Assembly (NCBI GenBank): GCA_001784555.1
Contig: MFRM01000007.1
Span: 90,486-137,156 of the forward strand
Source of the DNA: Candidatus Melainabacteria bacterium RIFCSPHIGHO2_02_FULL_34_12
GTDB taxonomy: Bacteria > Cyanobacteriota > Vampirovibrionia > 2-02-FULL-35-15
Direction of reading: 5' to 3'
Length of the DNA: 46,671 nt
A program made the position numbers and the translations under genes. Shown here piece by piece: positions 8,762 to 16,753 of the stretch. The notes beneath the pieces are model-generated. The model made no database searches. It was given only the letters and a program-made list of their open reading frames with translations, and had not been told where the DNA came from. The number at the start of each line of letters is the position of its first letter. Position 1 is the stretch's first letter.

Positions 8762-9610
8762 TTAATTTGATTTCCTAAGACCAAATAATGCCGAGCCTGA
8801 ACCACATAATCCACATGCCTTATATCCTTCTTCAAATAATTTATTTCTTTCCTTTATCAGAGCTGGAAAATATGAAAAAATTGCTTTTTCAAAATCGTTA
8901 AAAATGTTCTTATAAAACAAATCATAATCATTGTTTTTCATTGCAAGCTTAAGATTATTAATCTCTGTTTTTCGATCTGCAATAAACTCTCTGCCATCAA
9001 TTTGCTCATAAGCCCATTTAGTAGAAATGGAGATATTTTCAATTCGTATTATTTTAACTTCTAATTTAAGATTATTTTCAATCTCATTAACAATTTCTCC
9101 CCTACCTCTTCCAAAACATGTTTTACCTTTAATGAAGAATGGCACGTCAGAACCTATCTTTGAAGCCAGAATCAATAATTCAGTTTCATGTAGTTGATAG
9201 CTAAAGAGTTTATTTAAACCTTTTAATACGCATGCTGCATTAGAGCTCCCGCCTCCAAGTCCTGCCTGCAGTGGGATTCTTTTGTTTATTTTTATATTAC
9301 ATCCAGCATCTACACCTAATGCCTTAAAAAATAACGAGGCAGCTTGGTAAGCAACGTTGCTTTTCAGAGGAATTACCTTTTTGAAATCTTCCTGAATGAA
9401 GTCTACATTAATTTGTGAGTTGTCATCAAACAGCTCTATCTCAATTTCATCAAAAAATGATTCGTTTTCAAAAAATATAGTTTCAAGCTCATGAAAGCCA
9501 TCTGGTCTTTTTTCTTTAATCCACAATCCTAGATTTATTTTGCTGGTTGATTTAAATTTTTCTATTGCGGGTAACTTTGGATTTGCACTGAGTATAGATG
9601 GATTTTTCAT
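8762..9610 (-). CDS. ispE: 4-diphosphocytidyl-2-C-methyl-D-erythritol kinase
   Basis: 282 residues, a GHMP kinase. KINLGLWIKEKRPDGFHELET at residues 24-44 is the IspE-specific start of the fold; PLQAGLGGGSSNAA near 92 is the ATP-binding motif and CGLCGSGSALFGL near the end is the third GHMP motif. It phosphorylates CDP-ME at the 2-hydroxyl in the MEP isoprenoid pathway. With ispD at 22121 and a prenyl synthase at 19785 it shows that the organism uses this pathway. It is the last gene of the ftsE-ftsX-ispE unit; the gap to ftsX is 9 bases. The N-terminus has about 20 extra residues before the domain. Confidence 0.95.
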   Translation of the reverse strand: MKNPSILSANPKLPAIEKFKSTSKINLGLWIKEKRPDGFHELETIFFENESFFDEIEIELFDDNSQINVDFIQEDFKKVIPLKSNVAYQAASLFFKALGVDAGCNIKINKRIPLQAGLGGGSSNAACVLKGLNKLFSYQLHETELLILASKIGSDVPFFIKGKTCFGRGRGEIVNEIENNLKLEVKIIRIENISISTKWAYEQIDGREFIADRKTEINNLKLAMKNNDYDLFYKNIFNDFEKAIFSYFPALIKERNKLFEEGYKACGLCGSGSALFGLRKSN

Positions 9611-9619
9611 TAGAATGAA

Positions 9620-10507
9620 TTATATTTTTAAATATTTTTTTGCAGACCAGAAGCAACCGGTACCGCTTACTATGATACCAACCATAAGAAGTATGAAATA
9701 AATTTGGAAAATATTCTCCGAATAGTATTTAGGCAGTCCGGTCGGCAAGACACTTCCTATAAGGTTTTGAGCTGTCTCCCATAAAAATGACTGAAGAATA
9801 TGAAGGGGTACTATTGCAAGAGTCGCTGAAATAACTGCATAAAATATTCCTTGAAGAATTAACGGACCTTTAATGTACCAGTCTTCAACACCCATCAGTC
9901 TTAAAACTTCAATTTCATTCTGGCGTGAGTGAATTACAAGCTGAATGGTATTTGATGTTATTACAATTGTCACAAAAGCAAGTAGTAAAGTAATAATGGT
10001 GCCTACTATTTGCAACAATGTCTTAAATTTGTTTATAAAACCTAAAACGCCTGGCGCATAGTTTATGTCAATTACTCCTTCTGTCTTTTTAACAAGATGA
10101 ATTGCCGGTTTTAGGTATTCTGGCTTAGAAACTCTTACATGTACTGTGTTTGGTAAAGGATTTTGAAAATCTTCAGAAACCGTAAAATTCTTCTTAAATT
10201 CATACCATGCAACATCTCTATCAATTACTTCTACTCTTTTTACATAAGGGATTTTACCAATTTTAAATGCTATATTTTTAGGATCGGTATCATTAGACAA
10301 ATAAACCGAGAATTCCATTTGATCAGACAATTTCTGACCTATTAAATTTAATCCAAACGAGACCTGAAGAACAAAACCAAAAATCGCAAGTACAGAAGTA
10401 AGAATACTTATTGCTACAGCATTAGACCAACCGCCACGCCAGATATCCTGAAATGTTTCGTAAAACATTCTATATGCCATTCTAATTTTTCGTGTGGGTA
10501 AGTCCAT
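9620..10507 (-). CDS. ftsX: Cell division ABC transporter permease FtsX
   Basis: 295 residues with the FtsX layout: a cytoplasmic N-terminus, a TM segment near residues 32-55, an extracytoplasmic domain (about 60-165), then three TM segments near 172-195, 217-240 and 268-290. The segment HSRQNEIEVLRLMGVEDWYIKGP is the coupling region typical of FtsX. FtsEX transmits ATP hydrolysis to periplasmic amidases or endopeptidases during division. It lies 41 bases downstream of ftsE and 9 bases upstream of ispE. It has no C-terminal extension. Identification is based on motif, topology and pairing with FtsE. Confidence 0.93.
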   Translation of the reverse strand: MDLPTRKIRMAYRMFYETFQDIWRGGWSNAVAISILTSVLAIFGFVLQVSFGLNLIGQKLSDQMEFSVYLSNDTDPKNIAFKIGKIPYVKRVEVIDRDVAWYEFKKNFTVSEDFQNPLPNTVHVRVSKPEYLKPAIHLVKKTEGVIDINYAPGVLGFINKFKTLLQIVGTIITLLLAFVTIVITSNTIQLVIHSRQNEIEVLRLMGVEDWYIKGPLILQGIFYAVISATLAIVPLHILQSFLWETAQNLIGSVLPTGLPKYYSENIFQIYFILLMVGIIVSGTGCFWSAKKYLKI

Positions 10508-10548
10508 ATTTTTATTTAAATTTATGCCTCCGTTAATTTAGAACATTT

Positions 10549-11232
10549 TTAAAGCTGTGGGATATAAGTACCAATTTTTACATCACTTGTTATTCTTCCC
10601 TGATTAATTCCAATAACTCGTTTTCTCATTTGATCTACCATTTGTTGGTTATGGGTAGCTACAAGAACAGTCGTACCTCTTTGATTTATTCTCTCAAGCA
10701 ACTGAAATATTTCCATTGAAGTTGCTGGATCTAGATTTCCTGTAGGTTCATCTGCAACCAAAAGAGCAGGTCCTTGTACTATTGCACGGGCAATACCAAT
10801 TCTTTGTTGTTCTCCTCCAGATAAAGCTTTAGGGAAGTCATTTGTTTTATTTGTTAAACCAACAACTTTTAAAGCTACATTTACTTTTTTCTTAATATCC
10901 ATATGATCCATACCAATGGCAAATAAAGGATATGCAATGTTTTCAAAACATGTTTTAGATGGTAAAAGTTTAAAATCCTGAAATACTACACCCATTCTTC
11001 TTCTTAATAATGGGGTTTGATTATTAGGAAGCCTTGAGACATCAACATTTGATACAAATACCTGACCAGAAGTAGGTTTTTCTTCTCTATATAACAATCT
11101 CAGGATAGTAGATTTACCTGCCCCGCTTAGACCTACAAGAAAAACCATTTCGCCAGCAACTATCTCAAAACTTACATTATCCAGGGCTTTAAGCTCTCCA
11201 TATGTTTTAGTTACATTAACAAATTGAATCAT
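10549..11232 (-). CDS. ftsE: Cell division ATP-binding protein FtsE
   Basis: 227 residues. Walker A GLSGAGKST is at about 34-42, the Q-loop at VVFQDFKLLP, the ABC signature LSGGEQQRIGIARA near 138 and Walker B LLVADEPTGNLDP near 157; the switch histidine is in VATHNQQMV. FtsE is the nucleotide-binding half of FtsEX, sits at the inner face of the membrane with FtsX and couples to septal cell-wall hydrolysis. It is the first gene of the ftsE-ftsX-ispE operon, and its promoter must lie in 11233-11341, shared with the divergent GspC/PilP-like gene. Confidence 0.96.
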   Translation of the reverse strand: MIQFVNVTKTYGELKALDNVSFEIVAGEMVFLVGLSGAGKSTILRLLYREEKPTSGQVFVSNVDVSRLPNNQTPLLRRRMGVVFQDFKLLPSKTCFENIAYPLFAIGMDHMDIKKKVNVALKVVGLTNKTNDFPKALSGGEQQRIGIARAIVQGPALLVADEPTGNLDPATSMEIFQLLERINQRGTTVLVATHNQQMVDQMRKRVIGINQGRITSDVKIGTYIPQL

Positions 11233-11341
11233 TTTTCCTACAATTCTAAATTACAATAATAGTAACATGCAGTCTTAACTAATTAAATAACACATAGAAA
11301 TCCTGGATTTAGATATACACGTCTATAAAAAAGAAGAGCAA

Positions 11342-12151
11342 GTGAAAGTTGAACCACAAAAAATAATGTCTTATTTCCTAAGAATAAGTTTTTGTATTTT
11401 CTTGATTTCAATCTGGGCAATATGGTTGATAACCCTTCCTGAAGTACAGGTAAACAAGAATTTAAAGGAAAAAATCATACAGAAAGAAAAATCAGTACAA
11501 TCAGCAAAAACAGAAGAGCAAGACAATAAAAAGAAACCTACAGAAGAAACTATATCTAAAACTAAAAGTAAAACTGAAAATAAACAAGAAAAGATTGTAA
11601 CTATAATGACAGAAGAGAAGAAGCCAATTCTTGCTAACAATAACCCCACTCCAAAACCATCATCAATAGTAAATCTATCCAATGTTGCACTTACTACAAA
11701 AAAAGAACTGCTTAAAATCAATGCTTCATTAAGTCCTACACCATTTATTGAAAAAGCAGAAAAGATTGCTCTTAGAAAAGAAGTTTTACTTAAAGCAGCA
11801 GAAATAGAAAACAGCCAAGCCCCGCAAGACAGTAAAAATGATTTAAGCAAAGAGAATCTAAGAGAAGATTGGCTTCCGAAATATCTTTCTGAAAAAAAAG
11901 AAATAATTAAAAAGATTGAGCATGCGGGCAATAATCTGGATCAAATTGTTAATCAGCTTGAAGTAAAAGCGATTATCAGCACTTCTGACGGAAGCACTTC
12001 TGCTTTAATAAAAAATAATTTGACAAACAAGACTGAGACATTAAAAACAGGTGACGAATATTTAAATCTTAGAATCTTTGAAATAAATAAAAACGAAGTG
12101 GTCTTTGGAAATCAAAGTCTAAATAAAAAGTATATTAAGAAATTACCTTAA
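11342..12151 (+). CDS. Single-pass membrane protein with GspC/PilP-like C-terminus
   Basis: 269 residues from a GTG at 11342 with an AAGAAGAG-like site upstream; ATG at 11366 is an alternative. A TM helix is at residues 11-30. It is followed by a long Lys/Glu/Thr-rich spacer (about 40-190) and a C-terminal segment with VKAIISTSDGSTSALI, LKTGDEYLNLRIFEI and EVVFGNQ. This 'value-gap-TGDxY...I..I...EVVF' style is that of the periplasmic HR domain of GspC or PilP in type II secretion and type IV pilus assembly. No other secretion gene is near, so this is weak. The layout alone also fits TonB-like or divisome linkers. It is divergent from ftsE. Confidence 0.5.
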   Translation: MKVEPQKIMSYFLRISFCIFLISIWAIWLITLPEVQVNKNLKEKIIQKEKSVQSAKTEEQDNKKKPTEETISKTKSKTENKQEKIVTIMTEEKKPILANNNPTPKPSSIVNLSNVALTTKKELLKINASLSPTPFIEKAEKIALRKEVLLKAAEIENSQAPQDSKNDLSKENLREDWLPKYLSEKKEIIKKIEHAGNNLDQIVNQLEVKAIISTSDGSTSALIKNNLTNKTETLKTGDEYLNLRIFEINKNEVVFGNQSLNKKYIKKLP

Positions 12152-12162
12152 GCCTCAAGCAA

Positions 12163-12341
12163 AATTGTCATTGCGAGGAGGAGCGCTAGCGACGACGAAG
12201 CAATCTCACACTGCATCTAAAGCATGAAGCCAATACCTTAAGAATTTATATCTGAAATCAAAATTATATGTATTATGCGTGGTCTTGTTTACGCTAGATT
12301 AGGTGTAAGATTGCTTCGCTTACGCTCGCAATGACAAAATT
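12163..12341. repeat. Palindromic intergenic repeat, AATTGTCATTGCGAG family (copy A)
   Basis: Left end AATTGTCATTGCGAG (12163-12177) and right end CTCGCAATGACAAAATT (12325-12341) are inverted copies; inside them GACGAAGCAATCT and AGATTGCTTCGC are a second inverted pair. The whole folds on itself over about 180 bp. The same ends occur at 34414-34535. This is the general style of REP- or MITE-like extragenic elements. Adjacent bases to about 12385 hold another small inverted repeat (TGCTCGCTTCACTTTGCGAG). Confidence 0.75.
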
Positions 12342-12428
12342 GATTTGATGTTACTTGCTCGCTTCACTTTGCGAGTCGCTAATGGTCCTTACAACACTGA
12401 CACTGTACATCAAACAAAATCTAGATTA

Positions 12429-12803
12429 TTACACCGTAACAGCTATTTTGTATTTAATTGGTTTTTTTTTATTTAACAAGTTGTCGTAATTTTGCCTACA
12501 TTCAGAGCATTTTAAAAGATGATCCGTTATAGATTTATGTTTTAAAGAGGATACTTCGTTGTTTATATATTCTTCTAGTCCAAGCCAGTATCTTTCTTCA
12601 TCAGAAAGAATTCTTCCTTCAATACTCATGCCTTTATCAGAAAATATTTCTTTATGGAACAAAGAATCAATTTTTCTGGTAACTTGTTCTACAAATAAAT
12701 CAGCATCTAATTCTTTTTCGGGTTTGTAATATTTTTTCAGCAGTTCACTTATCTCATCATAAGGCTTATTCTTATTTTCATCATCAGTTACCATTTGAAT
12801 CAT
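12429..12803 (-). CDS. Putative zinc-finger anti-sigma factor
   Basis: 124 residues, overlapping the end of the sigma factor gene by 20 bases (ATG at 12803; an in-frame ATG at 12794 is also possible). Near residue 98 is HLLKCSECRQNYDNL, the H-x3-C-x2-C zinc motif of zf-HC2 anti-sigma domains. Unlike many such proteins it has no transmembrane segment; the chain ends 20 residues after the motif with KYKIAVTV. It would be a soluble regulator that binds and inhibits the adjacent sigma factor. Position, overlap and motif support the call; direct binding is inferred. Confidence 0.7.
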   Translation of the reverse strand: MIQMVTDDENKNKPYDEISELLKKYYKPEKELDADLFVEQVTRKIDSLFHKEIFSDKGMSIEGRILSDEERYWLGLEEYINNEVSSLKHKSITDHLLKCSECRQNYDNLLNKKKPIKYKIAVTV

Positions 12804-13425
12804 TTACTGCTTTTTTCTCTGTGCTTTTTCTGTCTAAATAAGGGCTTAAAACTTCCTGCAATCTGCCGCGTGCTCTTGCAATTCTACTTTTGACAGTACC
12901 AAGTTCACAGTTTATAGCAACAGCTATCTCCTCATAACTCAAACCCTGCAATTCTCGCAGGACGATAGCAGTTCTGAACTGTTCCGGCAATTGAGCCATA
13001 GCTTTTTTCACAAGCTGATCAAGTTCTTGTACCAGTGATCTTTCATCTGGTTTTAAGGAAGGATCAGGTATCTCTCTTACAAGATCTGATTCTCCATTTT
13101 CACTTTCTATAGGTGCATCTATTGATATTGTAGGAAGTCTCCTGGGTCTTTTTCTGAGTTCATCATAAAAAAGATTTACTACTATTTGATTTAACCAGGA
13201 TCTGAAAGTTTTAGGATTTCTAAGCGAGTGTATTCCTTTATATACTCTGATAAAAACTTCTTGAGCCAGATCAGATGTATCTGACCAGTCTGGTGCTAAT
13301 TGATACAGCAATGAATAAACTGATCGTTGATGTTTTTTCACTAAAGTTTCCATTGCTTCTCTGTCACCGGTTTGACATGCTATGACGAGGGTCTCATCAT
13401 CGAAGTGGCTACTTACTTTGCCCAT
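12784..13425 (-). CDS. ECF-family RNA polymerase sigma factor
   Basis: 213 residues with region 2 at about 20-90 (YQLAPDWSDTSDLAQEVFIRVYKGIHSLRNPKTFRSWLNQI) and region 4 at about 140-200 (LPEQFRTAIVLRELQGLSYEEIAVAINCELGTVKSRIARARGRL, the helix-turn-helix). A good AGGAG site (13432-13436) precedes the ATG. It belongs to the SigW/RpoE-like extracytoplasmic function group and is co-transcribed with an anti-sigma gene. The upstream gap of about 490 bases separates it from the divergent STAS gene. Many such sigma factors autoregulate, but no promoter of that type was identified with confidence. Confidence 0.93.
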   Translation of the reverse strand: MGKVSSHFDDETLVIACQTGDREAMETLVKKHQRSVYSLLYQLAPDWSDTSDLAQEVFIRVYKGIHSLRNPKTFRSWLNQIVVNLFYDELRKRPRRLPTISIDAPIESENGESDLVREIPDPSLKPDERSLVQELDQLVKKAMAQLPEQFRTAIVLRELQGLSYEEIAVAINCELGTVKSRIARARGRLQEVLSPYLDRKSTEKKAVNDSNGN

Positions 13426-13919
13426 TTATTTCTCCTAAAATTTTTACCTTAACTTGATTTTGACTGAAACTGAATAAGTTTAACAACTTAGTATGCAGAA
13501 TATTAACATCGTTTTTTTATTATATGAAGTAAATTATTAATTAGATTTACAAACCTTTAGGAATCGGCCTAAAAAATCTTAGGCCGGCCCAAAGTAGGCC
13601 GACAATCTAATTCATAAACGTGCAAAATTAATTCAAAAAGGGTAATTTTTATGACGTATGCCTGTTTAATAACTGGTTAAAATTTTGCATAAAAACGCAA
13701 AGTTACTTAACAAAAGAGAATGTATAAGCTGCTTTTGTCTTCTTAACTCAAAAATTGGTTCCAGTTCCTTAAGAAGATTATGTAATAAACCATTAACATT
13801 AGCTAAAAAAGCCAAAAGTTTATGTTAGGAACCTACCCTTCCTGTGGAATTAAGACCTTGTGGGAAGGCTAGATATTAACAATCAAATTAATCCCTAGAA
13901 GAAAGGATCGATAAAAACC
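13426..13919. other. 494-bp non-coding region between divergent regulators
   Basis: No coding frame is convincing. It holds a hairpin at 13565-13586, a further TAGGCCG copy at 13595-13601 and, at about 13836-13867, a second inverted pair (CCTTCCTGTGG / GTGGGAAGG). An AGAAAGGA stretch near 13900 precedes the ATG of the STAS gene at 13920, although the spacing is long. The promoters of the sigma factor operon (minus) and of the STAS/phosphatase pair (plus) must both be here. Confidence 0.5.
13565..13586. repeat. Hairpin CGGCCTAA/TTAGGCCG
   Basis: Perfect 8-bp stem with a 6-base A-rich loop in an otherwise AT-rich gap; a third related copy (GTAGGCCG) follows at 13594-13601, so an alternative pairing with the left arm is possible. 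Two exclusive pairings could form a switch-like structure, or the site could be a protein operator. No T-run follows. Confidence 0.55.
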
Positions 13920-14237
13920 ATGAATTTAGATGTTCAAGATAAAGAAGACAGGTTATTTATAAGAATTGGAGGACAGCTTTTATATAGTGAGGCTGATCAA
14001 TTTAAAGAAGAAGTACTGCCCAAAATCGGACAGCATTCTATTGTAACCGTAGATTGTGAAAAACTTGAATTTATAGACAGTGCCGGCACAGGAGCAATTG
14101 TAAGACTCTGGAAAGAATGTCGCATGGTAGGTGCTGAGCTGGAGCTAATAAGGGTTATACCTGAAGTTCAAAAACTATTACACATGACCAGATTACATCA
14201 ACTAGCAAAAGTTTCTGGCATTGATGAAGTTGCTTAA
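13920..14237 (+). CDS. STAS-domain anti-anti-sigma factor (RsbV/SpoIIAA type)
   Basis: 105 residues covering one STAS domain. The phosphorylation motif is at FIDSAGTGAI, with Ser54 as the expected phosphosite. In the partner-switch model the unphosphorylated form binds a HATPase kinase and frees its target; the kinase phosphorylates Ser54 and the PP2C phosphatase removes it. The next gene encodes a protein with both a PP2C and a HATPase domain, so both the eraser and the writer may be in one polypeptide. The pair is divergent from the ECF sigma operon. Confidence 0.9.
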   Translation: MNLDVQDKEDRLFIRIGGQLLYSEADQFKEEVLPKIGQHSIVTVDCEKLEFIDSAGTGAIVRLWKECRMVGAELELIRVIPEVQKLLHMTRLHQLAKVSGIDEVA

Positions 14238-14298
14238 TCATTTCTTAGGAAAAAAATATTAATAAGGTGATAAAGAGTAAACATAAAAAATTATATAA

Positions 14299-16719
14299 AT
14301 GGCTACAGAGGAAAGTAAAACATTATCTTTTGACTTTAGTACTCTAAGAGATATTGATTCTTGCCTTAAAGAAGTAATGAAGCTGCAAAAACAGCTAGAG
14401 GCAGAAAGAAAAACTGCAACAAAAAAAGAACAGGTAATGATGCAAAGCTTACAGGAAAGTAAGCAAATGGCATTACACCTTCAGCAAATAACTGAAGCAC
14501 TTGCAAAAGAAAGAAAAGCAGTTCTTGAAAAGTCAGAAAGAGAACGCTTATTATGGAAGTTGATTGAAAGAATTAATTCAAGCTTTGATCTTGAGCATAT
14601 ATTACAATCCACAGTTGATGAATTAGGTCACCATTTTAAAGTAAACCGATGTGGGATAATAATTCCAAATTATAAAACCAATAAAGACCTTGTCAGGGAA
14701 TTTGCAATAGGAGAATGGAAAAGACCAAAAGAAACTTATTCACAGGTAAGTTTATCTGTTCTATACCGAACAGTTACTAAAACTCTTGAACCTTTAATAA
14801 TTAACGACACCCTTACTCATGAATTAACATCCGGGCATTTAAGTGAAGATTTAAGATCAATTTTAATGGTCCCTCTTCTGCAACACAATAATGAACTTGT
14901 AGGAGTAGTTTATCTGCATCAATGCAGAAAACAACGAAACTGGTCCGAACATGAATTATCTCTTTTACAAGCAGCGGCAGGACCAATTGCAACTGCAGTT
15001 GAAAAATCCAAACTTTTTAGTAAGGCTAAATCCTGGGCTTCCAGAGAAAAACTATTGAACAGATTAACATCAAGAATCCGAGGAACGTTAAATATAAATG
15101 TAATTCTTGAAAGAACAGTTGCAGAGCTGGGGCAGGCATTGGTGGCAAGCAGATGTTTTATTAATATTATTGATCCAAAAACTTCCAGAGAACAAATTTC
15201 ACACGAATACTCAGCCACAAAAGTTGAACCTCTAGGAGTAAAAAAAGAATTTCCATTAATAATCAATAAGATGGCTGAAAAAAATGTAGATTATATAGCA
15301 ATCTCAGATATCTATAAAGATCCTAGAATAGTAAAATTAAACGAAAAGGAAATTGAACAGCTTTATAAAACCGGCGCTAGGGCATTTCTTGCTGTACCTC
15401 TGACATTTCAGAGAAAATTATACGGTTGGCTTTGTTTTCATCAATGTGATACACCCAGGAGCTGGACAAGCGAAGAAATAAATTTCATACAATCAATTGC
15501 AAGTCAGGTCAGTGTTACAATAAATCAGGCTGAAATGGTGGAACAATTAACTGAATATCAGACAAAGCTCTCAAGAGAATTAAAACAAGCTGCCCAACTC
15601 CAGTCAGTACTGCTGAGCGGAGGTGCAGACATAAAGAAAAATCTGCACATTGCTGTTTCATACCAACCACACCATAACGTATCAGGAGATTTTTATTGGA
15701 TATGCGAATTAGCTCCACATATAATTGGAATTTTAATAGGCGATGTTTCCGGTAAAGGACCAGCTGCTTCATTGCTTACCGGATATATAATTGGAGAAAT
15801 GAAAGGGCTGCTCGAGAATCAAAGGACTTCCTGGGATCCTGCGGCTTTTCTTACCTCACTAAGTGACTCCATATATGAACAAAATCAGTATTCAGACTTT
15901 TATGCAACAGCCTGGTATGGAATCTACGATATTGTTGAAGGAAAAATCATTTGTTCAAATGCAGGTCATCCTTCTCCATACCTGATGAAAGGTGAGGTTG
16001 TAGAAAGATTAAATGACGAACCTGGAGTACCTATGGGTCTTCTGTCAGCAGATGACGCAGTCGGCGGATATGTACAAAAAGAATTTTACTTGAATCCCTC
16101 TGACAGGATGGTTGTATTTACTGACGGATTCACAGAACAAAGACAACTCAACGGTACATTTGTGCCAGAATCATGGTTTAAAGATGCACTGTTAACTCAT
16201 AAAAAATATACACTGAAAGATCTCCCTGAAGAATTAATCAGAAGACTAAAAATCGAAAGCCAGGGTGCTCCTGCTGATGACGACAGGCTTATAATTGCAA
16301 TTGAAATGCCTGAATGCAATACTTTGAAATTAACTAATCAGAATGAAATAAACGAAAAAGTCAAATTAATAATTGAAGATGCAATAAATAAAAGTTTACC
16401 GCTTGCACTAGAGCCAAGTCTTAAATTAGGGCTGGTAGAAGCCTTATATAATTCATTCAGACATGGTCTTCCAAATGCAAAAGACAAAGATAAAAATTAC
16501 ATTACTGTTTCATGGTGGATAAATGAAGGGACTTTTTCAATTACCATAAAAGACCCAGGACCTGGTTTTAACTGGCAAGTACTTTCTAAAAATAAAAACA
16601 TAAAAGATGTGGATGTTTTATCTGAGGGCGGAAGAGGTTTGCCGCTTTTATTTGAAATCTTCAACAAAGTGGTATGGAATCCTTCCGGCAATGCCGTCGG
16701 ACTTACTATGAAATGGTAA
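14299..16719 (+). CDS. GAF-GAF-PP2C(SpoIIE)-HATPase regulator of a partner-switch system
   Basis: 806 residues. A coiled coil lies at about 15-75; a first GAF domain at 85-235; a second at 250-400; a PP2C/SpoIIE phosphatase at 430-665 with SGDFYW near 460, IGDVSGKGPAA near 478, TDGFTE near 605 and DDDRL near 660; and a C-terminal GHKL ATPase with EALYNSFRHG near 713, DPGPGF near 753 and GGRGL near 778. It should dephosphorylate the upstream STAS protein in response to a ligand of the GAF domains. The C-terminal module has the motifs of RsbW-type kinases, so phosphatase and kinase may be combined. The start ATG follows AAGGTGAT by about 30 bases; no closer site is strong. Confidence 0.92.
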   Translation: MATEESKTLSFDFSTLRDIDSCLKEVMKLQKQLEAERKTATKKEQVMMQSLQESKQMALHLQQITEALAKERKAVLEKSERERLLWKLIERINSSFDLEHILQSTVDELGHHFKVNRCGIIIPNYKTNKDLVREFAIGEWKRPKETYSQVSLSVLYRTVTKTLEPLIINDTLTHELTSGHLSEDLRSILMVPLLQHNNELVGVVYLHQCRKQRNWSEHELSLLQAAAGPIATAVEKSKLFSKAKSWASREKLLNRLTSRIRGTLNINVILERTVAELGQALVASRCFINIIDPKTSREQISHEYSATKVEPLGVKKEFPLIINKMAEKNVDYIAISDIYKDPRIVKLNEKEIEQLYKTGARAFLAVPLTFQRKLYGWLCFHQCDTPRSWTSEEINFIQSIASQVSVTINQAEMVEQLTEYQTKLSRELKQAAQLQSVLLSGGADIKKNLHIAVSYQPHHNVSGDFYWICELAPHIIGILIGDVSGKGPAASLLTGYIIGEMKGLLENQRTSWDPAAFLTSLSDSIYEQNQYSDFYATAWYGIYDIVEGKIICSNAGHPSPYLMKGEVVERLNDEPGVPMGLLSADDAVGGYVQKEFYLNPSDRMVVFTDGFTEQRQLNGTFVPESWFKDALLTHKKYTLKDLPEELIRRLKIESQGAPADDDRLIIAIEMPECNTLKLTNQNEINEKVKLIIEDAINKSLPLALEPSLKLGLVEALYNSFRHGLPNAKDKDKNYITVSWWINEGTFSITIKDPGPGFNWQVLSKNKNIKDVDVLSEGGRGLPLLFEIFNKVVWNPSGNAVGLTMKW

Positions 16720-16753
16720 TTTTTGCTTCAGCCACATATGTTAAATTTAATAC

